Shown here piece after piece: positions 37,565 through 46,588 of a stretch of 64,000 bases of DNA. The stretch's first letter is position 1, and each line of letters opens with the position of its first letter. The stretch covers positions 60,894 through 124,893 of the forward strand of contig QIAM01000001.1 of assembly GCA_003225555.1 (NCBI GenBank), written 5' to 3'. The position numbers were made by a program, and so were the translations under genes. The stretch is from Acidobacteriota bacterium (GTDB taxonomy: Bacteria > Acidobacteriota > Terriglobia > Terriglobales > Acidobacteriaceae). Below the pieces are notes generated by a model. That model was not told the DNA's origin. It was given only the letters and a program-made list of their open reading frames with translations, and made no database searches.

Positions 37565-39244
37565 CTAGAAGGTAAACGAAACCCCGCCCCGCACTGAACG
37601 CGCAGCCTGCACCAGGTACACAGTCTGACCGTCCTTTCCCAGTACCGGCACATACCCTTGCGCGAGCAGGTTCCGCACATCGACGATCGCCTCCATGTGT
37701 CCCGGCAGGAAGCCCATGCTCGGAATGGGCTGGCGGATGAACAGACTGAGGAAAGGATCGCTCTGCCCCGCTGACGCGTTAAACATATCCACCGGCGTAA
37801 GCGCGGAGCCGCTCACCCAGCGGTAGGAGGTAATCCAGCGGGTGTGGCTGTGAGGCACTATCCCGCTGAACTTGGCGGCAACTGCCTGCCGGCGTTGCGT
37901 CCGAATCCACTGCTGCGCATCCTGGAGCGGCACGTCAGGCTTTGAGAGATCGAGAACGCCGCCGAACCCGTAGTCCAGCGTGGCCGTCAAATCGGACGAG
38001 AACTTACGCTGCAACACGATTCTCAGGCCATTTGAATCCAGCGTCTTTCCCGCGTAGCTGAACGTGCCTGAGTAAACATCCGGCAGCAGGAATCCCCCCG
38101 CGGCCGTCACTTGTCCCGTGCCCGTGAGCACGGTGTTTCCCACGCGGTCCGAGAACACGGCAACCTGGACAGAGTTCTTGCCGATGCGGCGGGAAAGGTT
38201 CAACTCCTGATGGTGAGCGCGCTCAATCTTGGGCGCGAACCCAACCATGCTGACGCGCGGATTCGCTTCACTCAAATCCGCCGGCGCCGTGTCGAATCCC
38301 TTTTCGCGGCGACTGTCCGGAACCGAAGTCGCGTAGTCGTACTCCAGGACCGTATTCGGCGAGAGGTGCAAATCCGCCGTCCCGTAGGGCCGGAATGCCG
38401 TCACATGCCCGAGGAACTGAATGGTTTGCAGTTCGCTGCCGAACTTCAGTTCGAGCACATCGCCCACTGAGAAATCGTCTCCCACAGAAAGCGCGAATGC
38501 CTGCAGCGCGGCGTTATGCAAGTTCGGATCCGATGGCGCAAAGCGGCGCACAGTTAACGCCAGCGACGGCTCAGAGCCGTTCGGCAGCTTGTGCGAATAC
38601 GCGGTCCGCAGCACTGCCGCTGGCAGGCCCAATCCGTATCCGACATTGCCGCTGAACCCCACGCGTCCGGCGGAGAAGATCGAGCGCTCCAGCGTGAAAC
38701 CTGTGCTCATGTCCGATCCGCTGCCATAGCCTCCGGCCGCCGATCCGGCGAGAAACGACAGGCTTCCGCGCATTTCGTGATCCTGCTTTTCCGCCGTCAA
38801 AGTCGGATCGTTCACCACCCGCAGAATCGGACGGTTCGCCACCGAGCGCAGCGTCCATTTCCAATCGTCATCGTCGGGCGTGGTGCGAATCGGCCCTAAC
38901 TGGATTGCACCCAGCAGCGTATTCAGCGTGATATTAACGTTAATTTTGGCACCGGGCCGCAAACCTACGCGCTCGCGCAAACCAGGAAGGAAAGACGGGG
39001 CAGAAACTTTGACGCTATACAGTCCCGGCAACAGCCCCGCCGCCGAGTAAAATCCAGCGCCATTGGTAAAAACGGTAAAGCTGTGCACTGACGATCCCAG
39101 GATCTCGACTACGGCGCCCATCTGCGGGACGCCCGAGGCACTCCGCACGTATCCTGAGATCACGCCGGGTTGTTCCGCCGCCCACACAGGGAGCGCCAGC
39201 CCGAGGACGACCGCCCAGGTTCCGAGCTTATGCAGCAGCATCAC
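37565..39244 (-). CDS. Outer-membrane protein with carboxypeptidase-regulatory-like N-terminal domain
   Basis: GVISGYVRSASGVPQMGAVVEILGSS...GLYSVKVSAPSF; C-terminal aromatic residue (GGVSFTF). Confidence 0.78.
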   Translation of the reverse strand: MMLLHKLGTWAVVLGLALPVWAAEQPGVISGYVRSASGVPQMGAVVEILGSSVHSFTVFTNGAGFYSAAGLLPGLYSVKVSAPSFLPGLRERVGLRPGAKINVNITLNTLLGAIQLGPIRTTPDDDDWKWTLRSVANRPILRVVNDPTLTAEKQDHEMRGSLSFLAGSAAGGYGSGSDMSTGFTLERSIFSAGRVGFSGNVGYGLGLPAAVLRTAYSHKLPNGSEPSLALTVRRFAPSDPNLHNAALQAFALSVGDDFSVGDVLELKFGSELQTIQFLGHVTAFRPYGTADLHLSPNTVLEYDYATSVPDSRREKGFDTAPADLSEANPRVSMVGFAPKIERAHHQELNLSRRIGKNSVQVAVFSDRVGNTVLTGTGQVTAAGGFLLPDVYSGTFSYAGKTLDSNGLRIVLQRKFSSDLTATLDYGFGGVLDLSKPDVPLQDAQQWIRTQRRQAVAAKFSGIVPHSHTRWITSYRWVSGSALTPVDMFNASAGQSDPFLSLFIRQPIPSMGFLPGHMEAIVDVRNLLAQGYVPVLGKDGQTVYLVQAARSVRGGVSFTF

Positions 39245-39275
39245 TCCACCTACCCCCGGAGGAACAAGCAGACAA

Positions 39276-41072
39276 TTACTCGACGGAAAACACCGCCGAG
39301 GGACCGATGGTCTGCTTGGAGATGTTGTCGTTCACCTTGATTTCAATCCGATAGAGTCCAGGTTGCAGGCTGGACGAAGCAATCGTCTTTTGCAGCGTCA
39401 CCTGCTCGCCTACGTTGCCCATCTGATCCGTGGATTCCACTTTCTGGACCACCGGCTTGTTTGTAGCCATATTTACAATATCGTACTCGAACGTGGCGGA
39501 AGGCTTGTGCGTCTTCTCATCCACGCCCAGATTATAGACCTGCATCCAGAAATTCAGCTTCTGGTCGCGGTCCTTCTTAAACACCGCCGGCTTGCCGCTG
39601 GCTGAGGCCACGCGCGGCCGGACCTTCATCGCGCCAATCACAAAGCTGCCCGTGCCAATCGACTTGGTCGGGACCGGCTCCATCTGGTCGGCAACAATCA
39701 GCGTCGAAGTCGCCAGCTTGTCGTCGGAGAAATCCGGAACGATAACCCCGCGGCTCCAGCGCCCCTTGCGGTCCCCGTTCACATCTTTGACCGCGATATC
39801 GAGCTTGTAACGTCCCGGGCGCAACGGAAGCGCCTTCCAGTATACGGATGAATTTTCCGCCGTCCGCGGCAGTAATTCTGCCGGAACATCCACCTGCACC
39901 GTGTCTTCGAAAGTCTGCACCACCTTGCCGGTTAGCGTTGTGAGCCGGGCGAAAATATTGACGGTACCGCGCTGCACGCCATCCTTGTTGACGAACGTGA
40001 TGTCCCGGTTCTTCATCTGAATCGTCACCGGCACCAGCACGGTATCGCCCGTCACTTTCACGAAGTCTGACCGCACATCGAACGGCATGGGATTCAGAAT
40101 CACCTTCGAGGTGACGATTTCCTCTTCCAGGTCCTTGAACTTCACGGGCGGAGGTGCCTGCAACTTCGCAAACTGCTCCAGTCGGTCAAACTGCTTGGTC
40201 TGCAGGTTAGCGGTCATCGGACCCGTTCCCAACCGCTCAAGGCCGCCACCGTTGAATCGCGAAGCCTTGCTCGCCATTCCCATCTGCTCATACATCGTCA
40301 GTCCGGCGTTGGGCGTATATAGAAGAGCATCTTTCTCCGATCGGTCCATGGTCATGTGATAGTCGCCGCACATGCAGGTGTCGACGAATTCAATGATGAC
40401 TTCCTGTCCGATTCCTTCGAGATAACGATAGCGCCAGGTTTCAAACGGGAACGTGGACGTCGAGCCCCCGCCTTCTTCCATGGGTCGCTCGTAAGTTCCG
40501 CCCGAGGGATGGGACTCAACCTCGTCCGCCTTGCCGAACATGATGTAAATCCGTCCGCGATCCGTCTTCCATCCCGGAATGCCGGCCGGAAAATGCTCGT
40601 TCGCGTAAGCAATACGCGCGTAGTGATCTTCCTTGTATTCGTTCTCTTCGGTGTCGGGAGTGGGGTCGCGCCGCTGCCAGAAGGCCTCGATAAACTGGTC
40701 GCGTTCCTCATCGTTGCTCAGTTGCTTGAACGCCGCCCTCTCTTCGTCCGTGATAATCCAGGCCACATCCTCATCGAGCCACTTCTTGTAAGGGCCCTTG
40801 ATTTCTTTGGTGTAGTCCTTCATCTGCTGCTTTTTCTTCTTGCCCTCGAGCGGTCGCTTGAGAGGATCCACATCCTGCCCCGATGGATCTTGGGAAGCGC
40901 TGGCTGGTTTATCCGTGGACTTGTCGGCAGACTTCGAATCCTGGGCAACCGCAGAGGATCCGGCCAATCCAGCAACCAGCAGCAAAACGAAGAAAAGATA
41001 AAGATAAAGATATTGATGCGAATGAACCCGGGACATGAGAGGGACTCCTGCCAGACTACAGTGTCTGTTCAT
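39276..41072 (-). CDS. GWxTD domain-containing protein
   Basis: DERDQFIEAFWQRRDPTPDTEENEYKEDHYARIAYANEHF...GIPGWKTDRGRIYIMFGKADEVESHP. Confidence 0.88.
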   Translation of the reverse strand: MNRHCSLAGVPLMSRVHSHQYLYLYLFFVLLLVAGLAGSSAVAQDSKSADKSTDKPASASQDPSGQDVDPLKRPLEGKKKKQQMKDYTKEIKGPYKKWLDEDVAWIITDEERAAFKQLSNDEERDQFIEAFWQRRDPTPDTEENEYKEDHYARIAYANEHFPAGIPGWKTDRGRIYIMFGKADEVESHPSGGTYERPMEEGGGSTSTFPFETWRYRYLEGIGQEVIIEFVDTCMCGDYHMTMDRSEKDALLYTPNAGLTMYEQMGMASKASRFNGGGLERLGTGPMTANLQTKQFDRLEQFAKLQAPPPVKFKDLEEEIVTSKVILNPMPFDVRSDFVKVTGDTVLVPVTIQMKNRDITFVNKDGVQRGTVNIFARLTTLTGKVVQTFEDTVQVDVPAELLPRTAENSSVYWKALPLRPGRYKLDIAVKDVNGDRKGRWSRGVIVPDFSDDKLATSTLIVADQMEPVPTKSIGTGSFVIGAMKVRPRVASASGKPAVFKKDRDQKLNFWMQVYNLGVDEKTHKPSATFEYDIVNMATNKPVVQKVESTDQMGNVGEQVTLQKTIASSSLQPGLYRIEIKVNDNISKQTIGPSAVFSVE

Positions 41073-41245
41073 TTTAGGCCCTAAAGTCGGGTGAAATCAA
41101 GGATAAGTCACATCGGGGGAACCAATTCCTACTCGCCAAACTGGTTGATTAGAAGAGCCGGATGGTGGCCGAGTTGCCCGCCGCAACCCCGGGAATCAAA
41201 TACTCAATTACATCGCACCCGTTTGGGACAACGCCCTGCACTACT

Positions 41246-41416
41246 TTAGCAATCCTGGCCAGAGCGAGGGGTCTCTTCGCGCTTCTCGAGGCGAGCTTTC
41301 TTAGCGTCCAGCAGGTCATTGATCTCGCGTACGAGCACCAGCAATTTCTGCGAGTCCTGCTCGTTCACAGCCTGCTCGCACAGCCGCAGTAAACGTTCGC
41401 GTTCCTCTCCGGTCAA
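41246..41416 (-). CDS. Small hypothetical protein (below ORF-track cutoff)
   Basis: TTG-initiated frame LTGEERERLLRLCEQAVNEQDSQKLLVLVREINDLLDAKKARLEKREETPRSGQDC, similar in style to the 1-99 fragment. Confidence 0.5.
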   Translation of the reverse strand: MTGEERERLLRLCEQAVNEQDSQKLLVLVREINDLLDAKKARLEKREETPRSGQDC

Positions 41417-41604
41417 GACACGCCCTCAGGCTTTTTATTGAGAATTTAGACATTCTAAACGCGAACGGATTGATTAACATGTTCGCTATACCGCTTTCAA
41501 GGCACGATCAATCAAAGGTGCCCCAGCAATGCTGCTGGATCCCCCCCGGCACCCCTCGACCGCCACTCGACTCTTCTCCCCGCCGAGACGATAATTGTCC
41601 TGAT

Positions 41605-42669
41605 ATGGTTTGCAGACGTCGTCATGCCCGCCGTTCGTCCCGTCCTCTTCTCTTTCTCTGCCTGACGCTCTTGGCGCTCTGCATCGGAACCCTGTCGCTT
41701 GCGTCTCCGTTCTCGAGCGCCGCCCAGGATCTGGCAAGGCGCCTGATCCTCAAAGACGGCTCCTATCAACTGGTCAAGAGTTATGAGATCCAGGGCCAGC
41801 GGGTTCACTACCTGAGTGCCGAGCGCAACGAGTGGGAGGACTTGCCCAAGTCACTAGTCGACTGGCCCGCCACCGAGAAATACGAGAAAGATCGCACCGC
41901 TGGCGCACCGCCCGAGGCCGTCCAGCTCGACCGCGATCTCGACGCGGAACGCGAACTCGAAGAAGCCTCGCTCCCCCAAGTCGCCCCCGGGTTGCGGCTG
42001 CCCGAGGACTCTGGCATGTTCCTGCTGGATAACTACAAAGGCGAGCCCCAGCTGGTCGAGGTACAGCAGACTGCAGGCGATCTGAACCGGAACATGAAGG
42101 GCAACATCCTTCGCGGCGCCATCAATCCCGTAGCCAGCACGAAACAGACGATCGAACTCGAGGGACAACACGCCGCAGTGCAGTCGCACGTCGGCGTGCC
42201 CTCGATCTACCTCAAAGACGATGAAGGCACACCGGATGACCACGCCACGAAACCAAAAGAATCAAACCAACAGTCCGCCAGTGATTCCGCTCATGAAGCG
42301 ACCCCTCGCCCGCAACCGCCTCAACAACCTCAGCAGCCCATTGTGCCCTCCGATCGTTTCCGCATCGTGCGCGCCGACGTAAAGGGAGGCAAACGCATCC
42401 TCGGCGATGTCAAACGTGCGGTCACCGGCAAGGTTAGCCAGGAGCAGCACTTCGCCAAGAGCACCATCAACCGCGTCCACGGAGGCTGGCTGAAGATCAC
42501 GCCCACCGAGAGTCTAGCCCCAGGAGAATATGCAGTCGTAGAGATGCTCGGCAAGGAAGGTATGAATCTTTATGTCTGGGACTTCGGCGTCAACCCCAAC
42601 GCCCCGCCCAACGCTAACCCCTGGAAGCCCGACACGAAGGCTGCGAAACCGCTTGGTTCTGGCCCATAG
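41605..42669 (+). CDS. Hypothetical secreted protein
   Basis: ATG at 41605 with signal-like RSSRPLLFLCLTLLALCIGTLSLASP; Pro/Gln-rich linker. Confidence 0.7.
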   Translation: MVCRRRHARRSSRPLLFLCLTLLALCIGTLSLASPFSSAAQDLARRLILKDGSYQLVKSYEIQGQRVHYLSAERNEWEDLPKSLVDWPATEKYEKDRTAGAPPEAVQLDRDLDAERELEEASLPQVAPGLRLPEDSGMFLLDNYKGEPQLVEVQQTAGDLNRNMKGNILRGAINPVASTKQTIELEGQHAAVQSHVGVPSIYLKDDEGTPDDHATKPKESNQQSASDSAHEATPRPQPPQQPQQPIVPSDRFRIVRADVKGGKRILGDVKRAVTGKVSQEQHFAKSTINRVHGGWLKITPTESLAPGEYAVVEMLGKEGMNLYVWDFGVNPNAPPNANPWKPDTKAAKPLGSGP

Positions 42670-42672
42670 GTC

Positions 42673-43086
42673 TTAGCGGAATGGGTTGACGATGAGCAAT
42701 CCATCGACTTCCCGAGTGTCCTGCAAATCTTCCGTCAAGACTACGCTGCAACCGGACTGTCTTGCCGACCGCAGCACCAGCGCATCCCAGAAAGAAAACC
42801 CGTGCAGACGATGGAGATCGATGGCAGCGAGGATGTCCGAGACCTCGGGAGCAGCCACATCGAACTCGGCTAGCAGTTCGACCTTTCTGCGGGCAGTACG
42901 GGCATCCACCTGCAGCTTCCGCGTGATCGCAACGAAATACTCTTGCAGAACCTGCAGCGAGACCACGCCAGTACCCGCGTGGCGATGTTCTGCGACCAAC
43001 TCCAGGGCGCGCCGTTGCTTCGACGGTGCATCCTTATCGTCCGTGTAGACAAGGATGTTGGTGTCGAAGAAGCTACGAGCGCTCAT
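42673..43086 (-). CDS. PIN-domain toxin (VapC-like)
   Basis: MSARSFFDTNILVYTDDKD (first PIN Asp), later acidic residues LHRLHGFSFWDALVLRSA and LTEDLQD. Confidence 0.88.
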   Translation of the reverse strand: MSARSFFDTNILVYTDDKDAPSKQRRALELVAEHRHAGTGVVSLQVLQEYFVAITRKLQVDARTARRKVELLAEFDVAAPEVSDILAAIDLHRLHGFSFWDALVLRSARQSGCSVVLTEDLQDTREVDGLLIVNPFR

Positions 43087-43294
43087 GGATCTCGTTGCGA
43101 TTAAAACGCCAGCCACGAGAGTTGCCCCTGCCCGAGAGGCTCCGGAACTCCTCAACGCTGCGCTCAGGGTCGTCTCCGCCAGCCAGGGTTTGCAAATAAT
43201 CCCGGATCAGCTGGTTCAGGCTCTTCCCAAGCGCATCCGCCTTCTTGCGGGCGCGAGCCACGACTTGTTTATCGATGGAGAGGGTAACATTCAT
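43073..43294 (-). CDS. Ribbon-helix-helix-type antitoxin (VapB-like)
   Basis: MNVTLSIDKQVVARARKKADALGKSLNQLIRDYL; 14-nt overlap with the PIN toxin. Confidence 0.85.
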   Translation of the reverse strand: MNVTLSIDKQVVARARKKADALGKSLNQLIRDYLQTLAGGDDPERSVEEFRSLSGRGNSRGWRFNRNEIHERS

Positions 43295-43296
43295 TC

Positions 43297-43326
43297 ACAC
43301 AGTATATGTGCACAAATATACCGTGT
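43297..43326 (-). promoter_or_regulatory. Near-palindromic candidate operator of the toxin-antitoxin pair
   Basis: ACACAGTATATGTGCACAAATATACCGTGT: halves ACAC-a-GTATAT/GTGC versus ACAC-g-GTATAT-tt-GTGC, immediately upstream of the antitoxin ATG. Confidence 0.6.
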
Positions 43327-43366
43327 CAATCGGATTAGGGATTGATTGTGGTTCTGATGCTTTGTA

Positions 43367-43418
43367 GGGCGTCATGCTGAACGCAGCCGTCCTTCAGGCG
43401 GAGTGAAGGATCTGGCGC
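43367..43418. repeat. Dispersed intergenic repeat (second copy of the 23081 family)
   Basis: GCGTCATGCTGAACGCAGCCGTCCTTCAGGCGGAGTGAAGGATCTGG. Confidence 0.55.
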
Positions 43419-43525
43419 AGCATTACCACGGTATTCCCGGGCGACTGTTCCATACAAAATAAGTGGGCGACAGATTGATCTAAGTCCTGAGGCGAAAATT
43501 CAAAGCGCATGCAAGGGCACGTCGC

Positions 43526-43702
43526 TCAGGCGCTCTTTCCGTGGCACAGTCGCTGGAGTTCTTCAATCTTCTGATCCAAAACTACTTGCAGCTCCGCCCA
43601 TCCATCGTCTCCGCCCATCACTTGCAGATTGTCAAGATGTGTGCGGCTGTTCATGAGCGCATGCAACAGGTCTTGCATGGCTGCCTTTCTTACCGTCTCC
43701 AT
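43526..43702 (-). CDS. Small hypothetical protein (below ORF-track cutoff)
   Basis: METVRKAAMQDLLHALMNSRTHLDNLQVMGGDDGWAELQVVLDQKIEELQRLCHGKSA. Confidence 0.45.
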   Translation of the reverse strand: METVRKAAMQDLLHALMNSRTHLDNLQVMGGDDGWAELQVVLDQKIEELQRLCHGKSA

Positions 43703-43810
43703 GAACGCATGATGGCAGGCGGTTACCGTTCTTGATACAAAAATCCCGGCATGGCCCTTATTGGCGCACTTTTCACTTCCTGAATTCGATTTTTCACGGT
43801 GGAGAGGCGG

Positions 43811-44863
43811 TTATTTCATGACTCCGCGCTGCGCAATCCCGATATTGTCGCGCGTGGAGTTCTTGACCATATACATCATGGCATCGGCCTGGCGGATGAT
43901 GTCATGCGCCTCGCGCGCATCGTGCGGATAAGTCGCCAGCCCGATCGACGCCCGCACGTTGAGATTCAATCCTTCTTCGCGGCAGAAATTGCTGGCCCGG
44001 AAGCCGTCCTGCAACCGCTTGGCAACCACCAGCGCCTGATCCTTCCCGGTTTGCGGAAGCAATACCACGAACTCATCCCCGCCATAGCGGAACGCAAAAT
44101 CGATCAGTCGCAGCTGAGCTTTAATGAGGTATCCAATCTCGGCTAGCAGCTTGCTTCCGATCAAATGACCGTGCGTGTCGTTCACCGACTTGAAGTGATC
44201 CAGATCGATGAACAGCACACTGAACTCGTATCCGAATCGCGACGAGCGGTAGACCTCAGTCTCCAGTGTCTTATAAAGATGGCGCGCGTTGTAGAGCCCG
44301 GTGCAGTCGTCCGTGATGGTGAGTTCCTGAATTCGCTCCACCCAGCGTGCATTCTCGATGGCGATGGCAGCGTAGTCGCAAAGCGATTGCAGGAAAAAGA
44401 CCTCCTGCTCTCCAAACCGCGACATGTCGACATTGACCAACTGAATCACGCCCAACACCCGCAGCTTTGACCGCAGCGGCACGCAGATAATCGAGCGCGT
44501 CTCCCATTTGGTGGCATCGTCGACACGGCTGGAAAAAAACGGATCGTTGCGCACATTGGGCACAATCCGCGCCTCGCCGTGCTTCGCCACCCAGCCCGCA
44601 ATGCCCTCGCCCACTTTCAGCCGGACATCCTTTAGCACGTCGGCTTTGTCTCCCACCGCAATGGCGAAATACAACTCATCCTGCTGTTCATCAACCATTA
44701 GCAGCGACCACGTATCCGGACGGAAATATTCCGCCATCTTTTCCATGATCGTTTGCAAAATGGAGTCGAGGTCCAGCGACGACGTCAGCGCCTTGGCGAC
44801 GTCGTGGAAGATGGTGAGCTCCTGGCTATGGCGCGTCAATTGAGTGCCGGTGGCCTCGGGCAT
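43811..44863 (-). CDS. GAF-GGDEF diguanylate cyclase
   Basis: GAF domain GEGIAGWVAKHGEARIVPNV...SIICVPLRSK; LFIDLDHFKSVNDTHGHLIGSKLLAEI; FRYGGDEFVVLLP. Confidence 0.92.
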   Translation of the reverse strand: MPEATGTQLTRHSQELTIFHDVAKALTSSLDLDSILQTIMEKMAEYFRPDTWSLLMVDEQQDELYFAIAVGDKADVLKDVRLKVGEGIAGWVAKHGEARIVPNVRNDPFFSSRVDDATKWETRSIICVPLRSKLRVLGVIQLVNVDMSRFGEQEVFFLQSLCDYAAIAIENARWVERIQELTITDDCTGLYNARHLYKTLETEVYRSSRFGYEFSVLFIDLDHFKSVNDTHGHLIGSKLLAEIGYLIKAQLRLIDFAFRYGGDEFVVLLPQTGKDQALVVAKRLQDGFRASNFCREEGLNLNVRASIGLATYPHDAREAHDIIRQADAMMYMVKNSTRDNIGIAQRGVMK

Positions 44864-45200
44864 GCCGGAAATTCTTCCTATCCTCTGATTAGACGGGTGG
44901 TGTTCAAAAATTATATTCGTGACTTTCGAGGAGGGGCAATGAACGTTGGTAACCGGAACCCCTAAAGCCAACGGGATGAGGCAATTTCCCGGCACTGTTC
45001 AACCAACATCCGGTAGGACTCAGGTCGCCACCGGCTTCCCAAAAGGAGATTGACCGCAAGTGACTTTTGCCCTCGACTTCACTTCCCGTCTGCGCGCATC
45101 CCCTGTGCAGAAACCTTCACATTGACGAGACGACTGGGAGCGGTGAAAAATCCTCCAGCCTGCCTACTGGTGAAATTCTTCCTTGTGAGGAGCAAATCAG

Positions 45201-46502
45201 GTGAGAGCTACGTGTCTTCGCGGCGATCAAAAACTCTTGCAGACTCTGAATCTCCTCGCGGTCGTGGCAGTGACATTCGGCCTGATGGACGCAGCGCAAG
45301 CCCAAACCGTAAAAGAGATTGCAACTTTCCCCGGATACACCTTTGCCTTTGGTGGCCTGGCCTTCGACTCTGCCGGCAATCTCTACGGAACCACAAATAT
45401 CGGTGGCAGTGGGACGGTTTGCGGTCAAAACGGTTGCGGAACCGTCTTCGCATTGTCGCCAAACTCCAGCGGCGGCTGGACCGAAACCGTGCTCTACACC
45501 TTCACTGGCGTAAGCGACGGTGCGAATCCCCTCACCGGAGTCGTCCTCGACGCTGCCGGCAATCTTTACGGCACGACTCGGCACGGCGGATCGGCGAGCT
45601 GCGTATGCGGAAACGTCTATCGCTTGTCTCCAGCTGCCGGAGGTGGCTGGACGGAAACTGTGCTCTACAGCTTCACCGGCGGATCCGACGGAAGCTCGCC
45701 GGAAGGTACCGTGGTTCTCGACTCCAAGGGGAACATCTATGGCACCACCTACTCCGGAGGCAACTCCGGTTGCTTCGGTTCCGGTTGTGGCGTAGTTTTC
45801 AAGCTTTCCCCGACCTCCAATGGAGGCTGGAGTGAAACCGTCCTGCACACTTTCACAGGCGGAATCGACGGCTCCCATCCCCTCGGCTCCTTAGCCCTGC
45901 AAGGCACTACTCTCTACGGGGCGGCAGCCGCCGGTGGCATTCTGAACGCCTGCAACTACTATGGCTGCGGGGTGGTTTTCAAGATCGCCCGCTCTTCGAC
46001 CGGCTGGAAGGAAACCGTGCTCTACGCGTTTACTGGGGGACAGGACGGCTCGGATCCGGTCAGTGGAATTACTCTCGATTCTTCTGGCAACCTGGTGGGA
46101 GCGGCCAACCAAGGCGGCGTCAAGACTTCTCAATGCCCCTACGGCTGCGGCTTGACCTTCAAGCTGACGCCTTCCACGGGCTGGAGAGAGGTTGTTCTTT
46201 ACCGCTTCACTCATGGGAATGACGGCGCCTTTCCCGTGGGGCCGGTAACCCTGGATGCGGCCGGCAATGTCTTTGGCGAGACTATCAGCCCAAGCTGGTG
46301 CAACAGCTTCATCAGCCTTTGCGGCGTCGTCTACAAGTTGTCCTTGTCGAGCGCTGGCTGGCAGCCGAGCGCTCTCTACCAAATCCCCAGCGATTGGAAT
46401 TCATCCGGCAGTGTCGTACTCGATGCTGCGGGCAACATCTTCGGCATGGGAAACGGACCCTCCGAAACCGGAATCTCCGGAGTGTTCGAGATCACACCAT
46501 AA
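45201..46502 (+). CDS. Choice-of-anchor tandem repeat (GloVer-repeat) protein
   Basis: Repeated VLYTFTG.SDG..P..GVVLDAAGNLYGTT..GG......GVVFKLSP units. Confidence 0.85.
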   Translation: MRATCLRGDQKLLQTLNLLAVVAVTFGLMDAAQAQTVKEIATFPGYTFAFGGLAFDSAGNLYGTTNIGGSGTVCGQNGCGTVFALSPNSSGGWTETVLYTFTGVSDGANPLTGVVLDAAGNLYGTTRHGGSASCVCGNVYRLSPAAGGGWTETVLYSFTGGSDGSSPEGTVVLDSKGNIYGTTYSGGNSGCFGSGCGVVFKLSPTSNGGWSETVLHTFTGGIDGSHPLGSLALQGTTLYGAAAAGGILNACNYYGCGVVFKIARSSTGWKETVLYAFTGGQDGSDPVSGITLDSSGNLVGAANQGGVKTSQCPYGCGLTFKLTPSTGWREVVLYRFTHGNDGAFPVGPVTLDAAGNVFGETISPSWCNSFISLCGVVYKLSLSSAGWQPSALYQIPSDWNSSGSVVLDAAGNIFGMGNGPSETGISGVFEITP

Positions 46503-46528
46503 GCGTCAGAGTTCGTCCAGTGTACGGA

Positions 46529-46555
46529 GGGACAGCCGCTCTCCGGCTGTCCCTT
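46529..46555. repeat. GGGACAGCCG hairpin repeat (possible terminator)
   Basis: AGGGACAGCCG-ctctc-CGGCTGTCCCT; related hairpins at 3940 and about 1314. Confidence 0.6.
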
Positions 46556-46588
46556 CCGGTTCACCGTCGCTCATGGTCGTGCCATGCA

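Noticed and set aside
41162-41392. 76-aa plus-strand ORF
   Set aside because: Overlaps a more plausible small minus-strand ORF (41246-41416) and has unconvincing composition
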